Assembly (NCBI GenBank): GCA_947259165.1
Contig: CAMYKY010000037.1
Location: forward strand, 1-42,196
Length of the DNA stretch: 42,196 bases
Direction of reading: 5' to 3'
Origin: an uncultured Acidobacteriota bacterium
Lineage (GTDB): Bacteria; Acidobacteriota; Vicinamibacteria; Marinacidobacterales; SMYC01
The position numbers and the translations under genes are program-made. This document shows, piece by piece, positions 25,235 through 33,444 of the stretch (the first letter of the stretch is position 1; each line of letters begins with the position of its first letter). Below the pieces are notes generated by a model that made no database searches, was not told the origin of the DNA, and worked only from the letters and a program-made list of their open reading frames with translations.

Positions 25235-25471
25235 ATGTTGAGGATACGTTTAGCACGGAGGGGAAGTAAAAAACGCCCCCAGTACCGCATCGTTGTTTCG
25301 GACTCTCAGATGGGCCGCGGCGGCAACATCGTGGAAAACGTCGGCACCTATGAGCCGAAGCCCGCAGAAGCGAAAGTCGAGCTGAAGCGGGAGCGCATTG
25401 ACTACTGGCTCTCGAAAGGGGCGTCGGCGACGGATACCGTCAAGAGTCTCATCAAGAACCATTCTGCTTGA
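25235..25471 (+). CDS. rpsP: Ribosomal protein bS16
   Basis: The 78-residue protein begins M-L-R-I-R-L-A-R-R-G-S-K-K-R-P and continues Y-R-I-V-V-S-D-S, the standard bS16 sequence. The ATG at 25235 is chosen over a GTG 15 bases upstream, since the latter lies inside the GGAGGTGA ribosome site. It is a small-subunit assembly protein, cotranscribed with ffh and the tRNA/rRNA maturation genes that follow. Confidence 0.96.
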   Translation: MLRIRLARRGSKKRPQYRIVVSDSQMGRGGNIVENVGTYEPKPAEAKVELKRERIDYWLSKGASATDTVKSLIKNHSA

Positions 25472-25521
25472 AGCGCCGGAGGTTCGACGACTCGCAGGTG
25501 CGCTAGCAGGAGGAACTGATT

Positions 25522-25752
25522 ATGAAGGAACTGTTGGAGCTCATTGCGAAAGCACTAGTCGATGAACCAGACGAGGTTTCAGTTTCAGAGGTAGAAGGAG
25601 AACAGACGATCATCCTCGAGCTACGCGTAGCTCAGGATGATTTGGGGAAAGTCATCGGTAAGCAGGGGAGGACCGCAAGGTCGATCCGCACGTTGTTATC
25701 CGCAGCCGGCACAAAACTAGGCAAACGCTTTCACCTGGAAATCATCGAGTGA
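25522..25752 (+). CDS. khpA: KH-domain RNA-binding protein KhpA
   Basis: The 76-residue protein is a single KH domain with the G-x-x-G loop in [17 protein letters not shown] position between rpsP and rimM is typical of KhpA (YlqC). Family members bind RNA, often with KhpB, and influence cell division and elongation in some bacteria. The ribosome site AGGAGG is strong. Its stop overlaps the rimM start. Confidence 0.94.
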   Translation: MKELLELIAKALVDEPDEVSVSEVEGEQTIILELRVAQDDLGKVIGKQGRTARSIRTLLSAAGTKLGKRFHLEIIE

Positions 25753-26315
25753 GACCATGCACGATGGAAACGGAAGAGGAGCTTCACGAATGGGCCGATC
25801 TAGTCACGATCGGTCGAGTCGCGAAGTCGCAAGGACGCAAGGGTGAAGTGGCTGTGAACCCGCTGACCGATTTTCCAGAGCGTTTCCTCGACCTTCCTCG
25901 TGTTTTCGTCGAGGGTGACGGTGGCGAGCCAGCGGCTTTGGTGATGGAACAGGCCCGGTTGCACAAGGGCCGGCCGGTGGTGAAGTTCGTGGGTATCTCG
26001 AACATCAGTGAGGCCCAGGCGCTCGCCGGGAAAGAGCTGAGGATTTCGAGCGCTGACGTAAAACCGTTACCAGACGGGAGCTTCTATCACTTTGAGATCG
26101 CAGGGTTGAACGTAGTCGACCGAGATCGTGGCTCGTTGGGCACTGCCGAGAAGGTTCTGACGACGGGTGGTACCGACGTTCTCGTCGTGAGGTCCCCCGG
26201 AGGCGGGGAGCTCTTGCTGCCATTTTGTGAAGAAATTTGTCGTCGAATCGACATCGATGGCGGTTCCATCGAGGTCGAGCTCCCCGAGGGGTTGATTGAG
26301 TTGAATGCAGATTGA
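25749..26315 (+). CDS. rimM: 16S rRNA processing protein RimM
   Basis: The 188-residue protein has the N-terminal RimM domain ([18 protein letters not shown] near 21-38) and a C-terminal PRC-barrel ([12 protein letters not shown] near 110, [10 protein letters not shown] near 150). It assists maturation of the 30S head with bS-type proteins. The GTG overlapping the khpA stop (GTGA) is used here; an ATG at 25764 is an alternative. It overlaps trmD by eleven bases. Confidence 0.94.
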   Translation: MRPCTMETEEELHEWADLVTIGRVAKSQGRKGEVAVNPLTDFPERFLDLPRVFVEGDGGEPAALVMEQARLHKGRPVVKFVGISNISEAQALAGKELRISSADVKPLPDGSFYHFEIAGLNVVDRDRGSLGTAEKVLTTGGTDVLVVRSPGGGELLLPFCEEICRRIDIDGGSIEVELPEGLIELNAD

Positions 26316-26991
26316 CATCATCACCATCTTCCCGGACATGTTTCGGGAGGTGTTCAATTTCGGCATTGTACGCCGCGCTCGCGAGCGGACCCTCGTGGAT
26401 GTTCGGGTGCACGATCTCCGTGATTGGACAACCGACAAGCATCGCACGACGGACGATTCGCCGTACGGTGGGGGTCCCGGGATGGTCATGAAAGTGGAGC
26501 CTCTGGTCAGCGCGGTCGAGGCGATCGCCGACGAGCGCACTCGCGTCGTGCTACTAGCCCCGCGGGGCGCGCCGCTGCGCCAGAGCAAGCTAAGAGAGCT
26601 CGCTGAAGTCGAGCACCTCGTTCTGGTGGCGGGTCGCTATGAAGGGGTCGACGAACGTTTTGCGTATGCCGCGAACGCGGAAGAACTTTCGATTGGCGAC
26701 TATGTGCTCTCGGGTGGAGAAATCCCTGCGATGGTCGTAGTGGATGCGCTCGTGCGCCTCCTGCCGCGTGCCCTTGCCGACCCGGAGTCCGCCGAGCAGG
26801 ACTCGTTCAGTCACGGAATGCTCGATTTTCCGCACTACACGCGACCGGAGGAGTTTCGCGGCTTGCGCGTTCCGGAAGTCTTGCTATCCGGAAATCATGC
26901 TGCCATTGATGAATGGCGACACCAACGAGCTCTGTCCGACACTCGAGCGCGTCGACCAGAGCTCTTGACGACTCAAAAAATAGCAACTTAG
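26305..26991 (+). CDS. trmD: tRNA (guanine-37-N1)-methyltransferase TrmD
   Basis: The 228-residue protein starts [13 protein letters not shown] and includes D-D-S-P-Y-G-G-G-P-G-M-V (49-60), G-R-Y-E-G-V-D-E-R (111-119) and the trefoil-knot segment I-G-D-Y-V-L-S-G-G-E-I-P (131-142). It methylates G37 of tRNA with S-adenosylmethionine, which prevents frameshifting. The length is slightly below the E. coli enzyme but all knot motifs are present. Confidence 0.96.
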   Translation: MQIDIITIFPDMFREVFNFGIVRRARERTLVDVRVHDLRDWTTDKHRTTDDSPYGGGPGMVMKVEPLVSAVEAIADERTRVVLLAPRGAPLRQSKLRELAEVEHLVLVAGRYEGVDERFAYAANAEELSIGDYVLSGGEIPAMVVVDALVRLLPRALADPESAEQDSFSHGMLDFPHYTRPEEFRGLRVPEVLLSGNHAAIDEWRHQRALSDTRARRPELLTTQKIAT

Positions 26992-27007
26992 TGAGAAGGA
27001 ATTCTTA

Positions 27008-27355
27008 ATGAACGTTATCGATAAATTGGAAGCCCGCGAGCTCAAGAGCGATCTCCCTGAGATTCGTCCCGGCGACACCGTGAAAGTCCACGTCCGCGTT
27101 ATTGAGGGAGACAAAGAGCGTGTTCAGATATTCGAGGGCATGGTCATTGCCCTCAAAGGCAGCGGACCTCGTGCCACGATGACGGTGCGCAAGACGTCGT
27201 TTGGAACCGGCGTCGAGCGGATCTTTCCGCTTCATGCCCGGACTATCGATAAAGTGGAGGTCTTGCGTTCGCACCACGTGAGGCGAGCCAAGCTCTATTT
27301 CATGCGGCAGCGTAAAGGCAAGGCGGCACGGCTTCGGGAGAAGCGAACGTCCTAG
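27008..27355 (+). CDS. rplS: Ribosomal protein bL19
   Basis: The 115-residue protein has P-G-D-T-V-K-V-H-V-R-V near 22, Q-I-F-E-G-M-V-I-A near 40, and F-G-T-G-V-E-R-I-F-P-L-H in the middle, as in bL19. GAAGGAA precedes the ATG. It closes the conserved translation block; instead of rnhB, a large TPR gene follows. Confidence 0.96.
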   Translation: MNVIDKLEARELKSDLPEIRPGDTVKVHVRVIEGDKERVQIFEGMVIALKGSGPRATMTVRKTSFGTGVERIFPLHARTIDKVEVLRSHHVRRAKLYFMRQRKGKAARLREKRTS

Positions 27356-27374
27356 TTCAGCATTCAGCATTCAG
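27356..27374. repeat. CATTCAG word repeat
   Basis: TTCAGCATTCAGCATTCAG is a seven-base word repeated directly after rplS. A diverged copy lies at 38221. Confidence 0.6.
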
Positions 27375-27454
27375 TCTTTGAATTGTCAGTCAGGAGTTGT
27401 TTTCGAGCGCCTGTAAATGAAGTTGCGGCGTTGAGCGTTTGAGCGACCAGAAAG

Positions 27455-30400
27455 ATGGCTCTGAACAAAGATAAGATCTTCAAGGCAGCGGACAAGTACA
27501 TCCGCGCCAACAAGATCGAGAAAGCCATCAACGAGTACGAGACCTGGCTCAAGCAGAATCCCAAGGACTGGAACACTGTTCGGGTCGTCGGCGATCTCTA
27601 CCACCGTATCGGCCGAAATGACGAAGCGATCAAAAGCTACGCGTTGGTTGCGGACGCCTACAAGCGCGACGGGTTCAACGTGCGCGCGATCGCGACCCAC
27701 AAGATGATTCTGCGCCTCGATTCGCAGAACGAAAGTGCGATGAGAAACCTCGCCGAGTTACAGGCGGACGAGGGCCTTCTCATGGAGGCCAAGTCGCACT
27801 ATCAGACGTTGGTCGAGCTCTACAACAAGCAGGGGCACAAGCGGCGAGCCTCGGAAGTCTTCAAGAAGCTTGCGGAAATCGACCCGCAAGACGTGAAGAT
27901 CCGCTACAAGTACGCGGAATTTCTCAGCAAGCAGGGCAAGCCCGACGAGGCCTCGCGAGAGTACATCGGCATCGCGGACCAATTCATCGGCCAAGGTCTC
28001 GTCGACGAAGCGGTCAAAATTCTGGAGCAGGGGCGCGTGCTCGACACCGGAGACCCGTCGCTGAAGATCAAGCTCGCCCAGGCGCACACGCTCCAAGGTA
28101 GCCATGCTCAGGCGGTGCGAATGCTCGAAGAGGTCCGTCAGGCGCATCCCGTCGACCCCAATGTGCTTGGCCGTCTCGGCGAAGCTTACCTCGCGGCCGG
28201 AAACATGGACGAGGCCGAGACTGCGTTTCAACAACTCAACGACGCGGAGCCCGGCAAACCGGACAATATCGTGAGGCTTGCCGACCTGCGGATCGCGCAG
28301 TCGAAGTTCGATGCGGCGTTAGAGCAGCTGACACCGCTCGTTGACAAGCAGGTTGCGGATAACGAGGGTGGCAACGCGACCGCCTTTCTTAAAAAGGTGT
28401 TGTCCAAGGAGCCGTACCACGTCAAAACACTTCTCAAGCTCGCCGAGGTCCAGACCATCCTCAAGCAAGACAGTGCGCGGATAGCGGCCTACGACAGCTT
28501 GTGCGAAGCCTACAACCGCTCCGGAGAGATGGAAAAAGCGGTCCAAGTGGCCGAGCAGCTCGTCGAGCTCGATCCTGAGAACTCCCAACACAAGGACAGG
28601 CTGAATTTCCTCAAATCGAAACTCGCCGGGCCGACACCGCCGGCACCTGTCGCGACTCCGGCAGCTCAGGCTCCGGTCGATTCGGGGCCACCCCAGGTGC
28701 AGTTAGATCAGGACCTGCCTGCGCTCGATGAGCTCAATATCGTCGAGGAAGTGGATCTCAGCGCGGCGGTTTCGGACAGTTTCGACGCTGAGCTGACGCT
28801 CGATGTCGATGACGCACCAGCGAGCTCGCCAGCTGTGCCTGCGCCCGATCTCGGCAACGTCATCGAGCTCACGCAGGAAGACGAAGAGAGCATCAAGGAG
28901 AAGTTGACCGAGGCCGAAGTGTTCGTTCGCTACGGCTTGGTGGACAAGGCTATTGCCCAACTCATCGACGTTTTGGAAAGTTTTCGATTCCATACGGAGT
29001 CGCGCGAGAAGCTCGTCGAGATCTACCAAGATCAGGGGATGAACAACGAGGCATCCGAGCAGTTGATGCAGCTGTCTCAGGTCTACGACAAGCTCGGTCG
29101 ACGCGATGACGGCGCCAAGGCCCGCGAGGAGGCGACGCAACTGAATCCGTCATTGGCGGCTCAGGCGGCGAGTGTCGAGCTGGCCGCGCAGGAAGAGCTC
29201 GAACTCACCCTATCGCCGGAGACGGACTCCGATCTCGGCGATGTCGGGATCGACTTGGATCCACTCTCCCTCGGAGGGGACATGGCGTTGCCGGTCGCGG
29301 ACGCCTTGCCGTCTATCGAAGAGGAAATCAACGTTGTTGTCGATGACGATGCGTTCGCTATCGAAGAACCTCTCGGGGCGGAGCCCGAGATCGATATCTC
29401 GCTCGCGGACAGCGCTGTCGACATTCCGGTCGATATCGAAGACGAGATCGCGGTGGAAGTCGACCTGGGTGCAGGGGCGGAGGATTCCGGCCTGGAGATT
29501 GACCTCGGGGGGCTGACCAACGTGGAAGAGCCTTTGCCCCCGGCGGTTGCCGAGGAGGCGGCTGTCGAGGAGATCCCGGTCTCACTCGATGACGATCTTC
29601 CTCTCGACATTTCCCTTGAACCCGAGCCGGCGCAGGTCGAAGCTCCCAGGTTCGATCTGGAAGATGCCGGTGACGGGATCGAGATTGACCTGGACGCGTC
29701 GTCGGAGGATGTCGCGTTCGATCTCGGTGCGGCCGAAGGCGTCGAAGACGAAGTGGTGCCCGTCGAGACGGAAGGGCTCGGTGCAGCGCTCGGTGAAGAG
29801 CTCGATATTTCGATAGAGACCGACGACCCTGAGGAGGAGTTCTCGGTCGCGATCGACGACGAGGAAGAGTTCTCGGTGGAGGTTCCGGCCGAGCCTTCGA
29901 TGGCGTCTGCCGTTGCGCTCCCGGAAGAACCGGAGCCTGAGCTGGTCGCGCCAAATCTCGGTGAAGTGGACGCGCTCATCGATGACATCGAGATAGATAT
30001 CCCGTCGGTCGACGATATCGCCGCCGTCTCCTTTGACGAGCCTGAGCCTGAGCCTGAGCCGGTCGCCGTGGTGCCCCCGCCGCCCCAACCTGAACCTGAA
30101 CCTGAGCCACCTGCGCCTGCGCCTGCGTCGGTCGCACCGGAGCCCGAGCCTGTCGTTGTGGCAGCGCCACCCGCGCCGACGAGTTCTCTTGTAGCCGAGC
30201 TGGGTGAAGTGGACGAGTACATCGCTTTGGGTCTCTACGAAGATGCTCAGGACACCCTCGGGGAGCTACTGAAGCTACATCCCGCAGACGCGGATGTGAT
30301 CGCCAAGATCGAAGAGCTCGGCTTTTCGGTGGAACAAGTTCAACAAGGCGCGAGTGATGCGGGCAAAGCACCCACTCTCGTGGCACCGGTCGACTCCGTT

Positions 30401-31159
30401 CCGCCCGCTGCAGCGCCCGTTGAGGCGCTCGAGCCTTTTGGGTCTGTCGACGAAGAGCCAGTGCCGGTTGCGACGCCGTTGCAGGCCGTTTCCGCCGCCG
30501 ACGAGATCGACCCACTCGCGGAGGCGTTGTCGGATGCCCAGCTGGAGGACGAAGAGCTGGGCATCGCGTCGCTCGTGGATGCGCCTACGGCGGCTTCGGA
30601 GCCCGTCGCTGCTCGAGCGTCGGATAGTCAGTTCATCGACCTCGCCTCCGAGCTCTCTGACGAGATCTTCGGTACCCAGAGCGTCCTTGATGATGAAGAG
30701 GACGAAGAGGAAGGGCCGCTAACCGATCCCGGTCTCGACCAAATCTTCAAAGAGTTTCGCAAAGGCGTCGAGAAGCAGCTCGGAACGGAGGACTACGACA
30801 CCCGTTACAACTTGGGTATCGCCTACAAAGAAATGGGCCTTCTCGATGAAGCGATCGCGGAGTTTCAGCTCGCGGCCAAGGACGAGGTTCGAGGTCTCGA
30901 ATGCTGCAGTATGCTCGGTCTGTGCTTCATGGAAAAAGGGATGCCGGATATTGCCATCAAGTGGTTTTCCAAGGGCCTTGCCCTTCCGGGACGCCGCGAT
31001 GAGGAGTATCACGGCCTACGCTATGACCTCGCTCAGGCACACGAAGCAGCCAGCAAACCGGAACGCGCTCTCGAGCTCTACAAGGAAATCTTCAACGAAA
31101 ACGCCCGTTTCCGCGATGTGAAGGATCGGGTGAGCGCGCTCCAAGCCACGCGAAAGTGA
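27455..31159 (+). CDS. Large acidic TPR scaffold protein (1234 aa)
   Basis: Residues 1-390 are tetratricopeptide repeats (A-A-D-K-Y-I-R-A-N-K-I-E-K-A-I-N-E-Y and many more). A short TPR-like block recurs at about 475-575 and another at 909-955 (E-Y-I-A-L-G-L-Y-E-D-A-Q-D-T-L). Between them are long acidic linkers with recurring I-D-L, V-D-L and E-I-D-I words (about 395-470 and 575-860), and a Pro-Glu stretch at 862-908. A final TPR domain covers about 1085-1234 (D-T-R-Y-N-L-G-I-A-Y-K-E-M-G). There is no signal peptide or membrane segment, so it is probably cytoplasmic. The layout recalls the cytoplasmic part of FimV-like polar scaffolds, but no homology is claimed. Confidence 0.85.
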   Translation: MALNKDKIFKAADKYIRANKIEKAINEYETWLKQNPKDWNTVRVVGDLYHRIGRNDEAIKSYALVADAYKRDGFNVRAIATHKMILRLDSQNESAMRNLAELQADEGLLMEAKSHYQTLVELYNKQGHKRRASEVFKKLAEIDPQDVKIRYKYAEFLSKQGKPDEASREYIGIADQFIGQGLVDEAVKILEQGRVLDTGDPSLKIKLAQAHTLQGSHAQAVRMLEEVRQAHPVDPNVLGRLGEAYLAAGNMDEAETAFQQLNDAEPGKPDNIVRLADLRIAQSKFDAALEQLTPLVDKQVADNEGGNATAFLKKVLSKEPYHVKTLLKLAEVQTILKQDSARIAAYDSLCEAYNRSGEMEKAVQVAEQLVELDPENSQHKDRLNFLKSKLAGPTPPAPVATPAAQAPVDSGPPQVQLDQDLPALDELNIVEEVDLSAAVSDSFDAELTLDVDDAPASSPAVPAPDLGNVIELTQEDEESIKEKLTEAEVFVRYGLVDKAIAQLIDVLESFRFHTESREKLVEIYQDQGMNNEASEQLMQLSQVYDKLGRRDDGAKAREEATQLNPSLAAQAASVELAAQEELELTLSPETDSDLGDVGIDLDPLSLGGDMALPVADALPSIEEEINVVVDDDAFAIEEPLGAEPEIDISLADSAVDIPVDIEDEIAVEVDLGAGAEDSGLEIDLGGLTNVEEPLPPAVAEEAAVEEIPVSLDDDLPLDISLEPEPAQVEAPRFDLEDAGDGIEIDLDASSEDVAFDLGAAEGVEDEVVPVETEGLGAALGEELDISIETDDPEEEFSVAIDDEEEFSVEVPAEPSMASAVALPEEPEPELVAPNLGEVDALIDDIEIDIPSVDDIAAVSFDEPEPEPEPVAVVPPPPQPEPEPEPPAPAPASVAPEPEPVVVAAPPAPTSSLVAELGEVDEYIALGLYEDAQDTLGELLKLHPADADVIAKIEELGFSVEQVQQGASDAGKAPTLVAPVDSVPPAAAPVEALEPFGSVDEEPVPVATPLQAVSAADEIDPLAEALSDAQLEDEELGIASLVDAPTAASEPVAARASDSQFIDLASELSDEIFGTQSVLDDEEDEEEGPLTDPGLDQIFKEFRKGVEKQLGTEDYDTRYNLGIAYKEMGLLDEAIAEFQLAAKDEVRGLECCSMLGLCFMEKGMPDIAIKWFSKGLALPGRRDEEYHGLRYDLAQAHEAASKPERALELYKEIFNENARFRDVKDRVSALQATRK

Positions 31160-31204
31160 GAACGCACTGAGCTCTTTTCGACAGCTTTCCCACGAACCGT
31201 GACC

Positions 31205-31543
31205 ATGGAAGACAGACAATGGTTCGTCCTCTACGTTCTTGTTTGCCTGGAAGTGGGTTTCTTTTTGATACTCGTGCCCTGGTCGGCGATTTGGGAGCGG
31301 AATTATTTTCTCGAAGCGTTCCCCAACTTGCGGCCGGTGCTGTTGTCGCCCACGTTGCGCGGTGCGGTGTGTGGGCTAGGTCTTGCGAACGTCTATCTCG
31401 GCGTTACCGAGATACTGAACCGTTTGCGCGCGAGCGGTGCTCGAGCTGTTGAGCAGGCTTTACAATCTGAGCCGACAAGTCGCCCGGGTAACGCCAACCG
31501 CGATGTGCCGGCGAAGGCACTCGCGGCTCCCAAAGAGCGGTAG
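31205..31543 (+). CDS. Small membrane protein, unrecognised
   Basis: The 112-residue protein has two hydrophobic segments, at about 5-28 (W-F-V-L-Y-V-L-V-C-L-E-V-G-F-F-L-I-L-V-P-W) and 44-66 (L-L-S-P-T-L-R-G-A-V-C-G-L-G-L-A-N-V-Y-L), and a polar C-terminal tail of about 40 residues. No family is recognised. It lies 45 bases after the large TPR gene. The ATG at 31205 is chosen, though a GTG two codons earlier is possible. Confidence 0.6.
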   Translation: MEDRQWFVLYVLVCLEVGFFLILVPWSAIWERNYFLEAFPNLRPVLLSPTLRGAVCGLGLANVYLGVTEILNRLRASGARAVEQALQSEPTSRPGNANRDVPAKALAAPKER

Positions 31544-31553
31544 AGCTGTTTCT

Positions 31554-31583
31554 TCGATACGAAGACACGAAGACCACACGAGA
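31554..31583. repeat. CACGAAGACC word repeat
   Basis: TCGATACGAAGACACGAAG followed by ACCACACGAGAG is a degenerate copy of the CACGGAG family in the gap 31544-31702. No gene is seen in that gap. Confidence 0.5.
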
Positions 31584-31702
31584 GTTGGCATGCGGTCGCT
31601 TCGTCGCGGTTCGCCTCACATTGCGCGGTATCGTGTTGCCCAACCCCTCAACACGGCGGGCTCGGCGCTTGAGCGCGAGCGCTCGTCTCAGGAGCTCAAC
31701 GC

Positions 31703-32452
31703 GTGTCTTCGGTAGATCTCCGAAAGCTCCTCGATTCCTTGGGACCGCACAGCGACGGGAGTGATGCGGACTCTCTTCTCGACCACGGTGAAGCTGACGA
31801 AGCCCACATCCTGGTGCTTTTGAGGAAACGTGAACTGGCGACACCCGTAATCGAGGCAGTCGCGCGCCACGATCGTTGGAACAAACGACACACAGTTCGC
31901 GCAGCCATCGTAAACCATTTGAAAACGCCGAGAACGCTGTCCCTGCGTCTGCTGACACTATTGTTCTGGCGGGAGCAGCTGCGTGTGGCCACGAACATTC
32001 GCCTCCCGATGCCTTTGCGCGTCGCGGCGGAGAGCCGCCTCAAGGAGCGACTGCCGGAGCTCGAGTTAGGTGAGAAAATTTCGGTGGCGCAGGCCGCCCC
32101 TGCCGGGCTGATTCCGGCCCTTGCCGCGGAGAACCACGCCCGCGTCATTCAATCGCTCCTGCGCAACCCACGCTTGCGAGAACAGGTCGTGGTGACTCTA
32201 GCGAAGCGCAAAACCACGTCGGGAGACGTACTGCGAACGGTCGCGCATAGCGAACGATGGATCGTACGGCCTCTCGTCAAGACCGCAGTTGTCGCCCATC
32301 CCAACACGCCAGTTCATGTCGCGCTGACCCTGCTGGGTCGAATGCCCCGTCGTTCGCTCCGCTCGCTCGTCAACAGCAACGAGTTGCCTCCGGTCGTGGC
32401 CATTCGTGCCCGTCAGCTGCTTTTCGGAGACGGGACAACGTCCCCGCGTTGA
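31703..32452 (+). CDS. Helical-repeat protein, family A (unrecognised)
   Basis: The 249-residue protein is helical and Leu/Arg/Val-rich. Two internal units align with each other and with the gene at 33441: residues 49-113 (V-I-E-A-V-A-R-H-D-R-W-N-K-R ... L-K-T-P) and 177-241 (V-L-R-T-V-A-H-S-E-R-W-I-V-R ... P-N-T-P). Shared positions are a Trp followed three residues later by Arg, a Thr-Pro about twenty residues after the Trp, and V/A-x-R at the end. This suggests an alpha-solenoid of a HEAT or leucine-rich-variant kind. No signal peptide or catalytic motif is seen. The GTG start has AGGAG upstream. Confidence 0.72.
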   Translation: MSSVDLRKLLDSLGPHSDGSDADSLLDHGEADEAHILVLLRKRELATPVIEAVARHDRWNKRHTVRAAIVNHLKTPRTLSLRLLTLLFWREQLRVATNIRLPMPLRVAAESRLKERLPELELGEKISVAQAAPAGLIPALAAENHARVIQSLLRNPRLREQVVVTLAKRKTTSGDVLRTVAHSERWIVRPLVKTAVVAHPNTPVHVALTLLGRMPRRSLRSLVNSNELPPVVAIRARQLLFGDGTTSPR

Positions 32453-32477
32453 CAGGAAATACCGCGTCTGACACAAT
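32449..32477 (+). promoter_or_regulatory. Candidate strong promoter for the rodZ-like operon
   Basis: A perfect TTGACA (32449-32454) is followed after 17 bases by CACAAT (32472-32477). It overlaps the stop of the preceding gene and is about 85 bases before the rodZ-like ATG. Confidence 0.6.
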
Positions 32478-32511
32478 GACTCTGATAGGAGCGTAGCAGC
32501 AAAAATGCCTT

Positions 32512-32549
32512 AGTCTGAGGAGGATAGGGGTCTTCCATCCTCAAAGACT
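32512..32549 (+). promoter_or_regulatory. Leader hairpin before the rodZ-like gene
   Basis: AGTC (32512-32515) pairs with GACT (32546-32549), and GAGGAT (32520-32525) with ATCCTC (32537-32542). The hairpin includes the only GAGGAGG ribosome-site-like sequence in this leader, which lies too far (about 40 bases) from the ATG for normal use. It could control translation or simply be incidental. Confidence 0.35.
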
Positions 32550-32562
32550 CGGCTGAAATCCC

Positions 32563-33444
32563 ATGGCATCCCTTAGCGAGAAGCTGAGGCGCGAGCGTGA
32601 GCTTCGCGGCATCAGTTTGAAGCAGATCTCCGAGGATACGAAGATCGGAGTCCGTTTTCTCCAAGCTCTGGAAGAGGACAAGCTGGAGCTCATCCCGGGA
32701 GAGTTCTATCGGCGCTCCTACCTTCGTGCCTACGCACGGTACCTCGGTTTGGACGAGGAGCGGGCGGTCAACGCCTACGCGTTTTCGAATCAGGAGCAAC
32801 GACCCGACGACGCAAACGAAGGAGAATCGAATCTCGCAACGATACCGACGTGGCTGCCCTGGGCCGTCGCTGTCGCCGTGCTTGCCGTGGTCGCGATCTT
32901 GCTCTCCCGCTCGCAGTCGGGCTCCATGCCGGAGCCTAGCCAGGCGGTGAGCTCGAACGCGCCCTCTGCGCCCGTTGCCCGCACGGAGTCCGCTGGAACC
33001 AATGTCGTCGAGGCGAGGACGGAATCGGTCGCGCGAGTGCCATCGACAGCGTCGACATCCGCGCCAGCATCGCCTCCTCCGGCATCGCCCGTACTTACAT
33101 CTCCGATGGTCCCGGTACTCACGCCGCCGCGCGCGGACGCTCCCGTAGCCGGGTCGGCAGGAGCCGCGCTGCGCCTCGTGGTGGCCGTTGGGGAGTCCTG
33201 CTGGCTCGAGATCGAAGCGGACGGCACAGTGGTCACCACGGGACTCAAAGAAGAGGGGTTTCGCCAGGAATTCACTGCGGATGACGAAGTGCGGCTGTGG
33301 CTCGGAAACGCCGGCGGCGTGTCTTTTTGGATCAACGACCGTCCGCTCAGGTCGCTGGGCCGTGCCGGGCAGGTCCGCAAGGATTTGTCGATCACCCGGG
33401 ACAACTTCATGGACTACGTGAGAAGCGAGCCCGGGTCGTCATGA
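32563..33444 (+). CDS. RodZ-like helix-turn-helix membrane protein
   Basis: The 293-residue protein has an N-terminal HTH_25 domain (residues 1-75; L-S-E-K-L-R-R-E-R-E-L-R-G-I-S-L-K-Q-I and E-F-Y-R-R-S-Y-L-R-A-Y-A-R-Y-L-G), a membrane segment at about 98-115, a Pro/Ser/Thr/Ala linker (120-200), and a C-terminal DUF4115-like beta domain (205-293; C-W-L-E-I-E-A-D-G). This is the RodZ layout, which couples MreB filaments to the cell-wall elongation machinery. The cell-shape role is inferred. Its stop overlaps the next ATG (ATGA). Confidence 0.88.
   Translation: MASLSEKLRRERELRGISLKQISEDTKIGVRFLQALEEDKLELIPGEFYRRSYLRAYARYLGLDEERAVNAYAFSNQEQRPDDANEGESNLATIPTWLPWAVAVAVLAVVAILLSRSQSGSMPEPSQAVSSNAPSAPVARTESAGTNVVEARTESVARVPSTASTSAPASPPPASPVLTSPMVPVLTPPRADAPVAGSAGAALRLVVAVGESCWLEIEADGTVVTTGLKEEGFRQEFTADDEVRLWLGNAGGVSFWINDRPLRSLGRAGQVRKDLSITRDNFMDYVRSEPGSS

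Noticed and set aside
29161..30222. A 353-codon Ser-rich frame on the minus strand
   Set aside because: It is the complement of the Asp/Glu-codon-rich linker of the large TPR protein; the Ser bias is a by-product of GAC/GAG codons read backwards.
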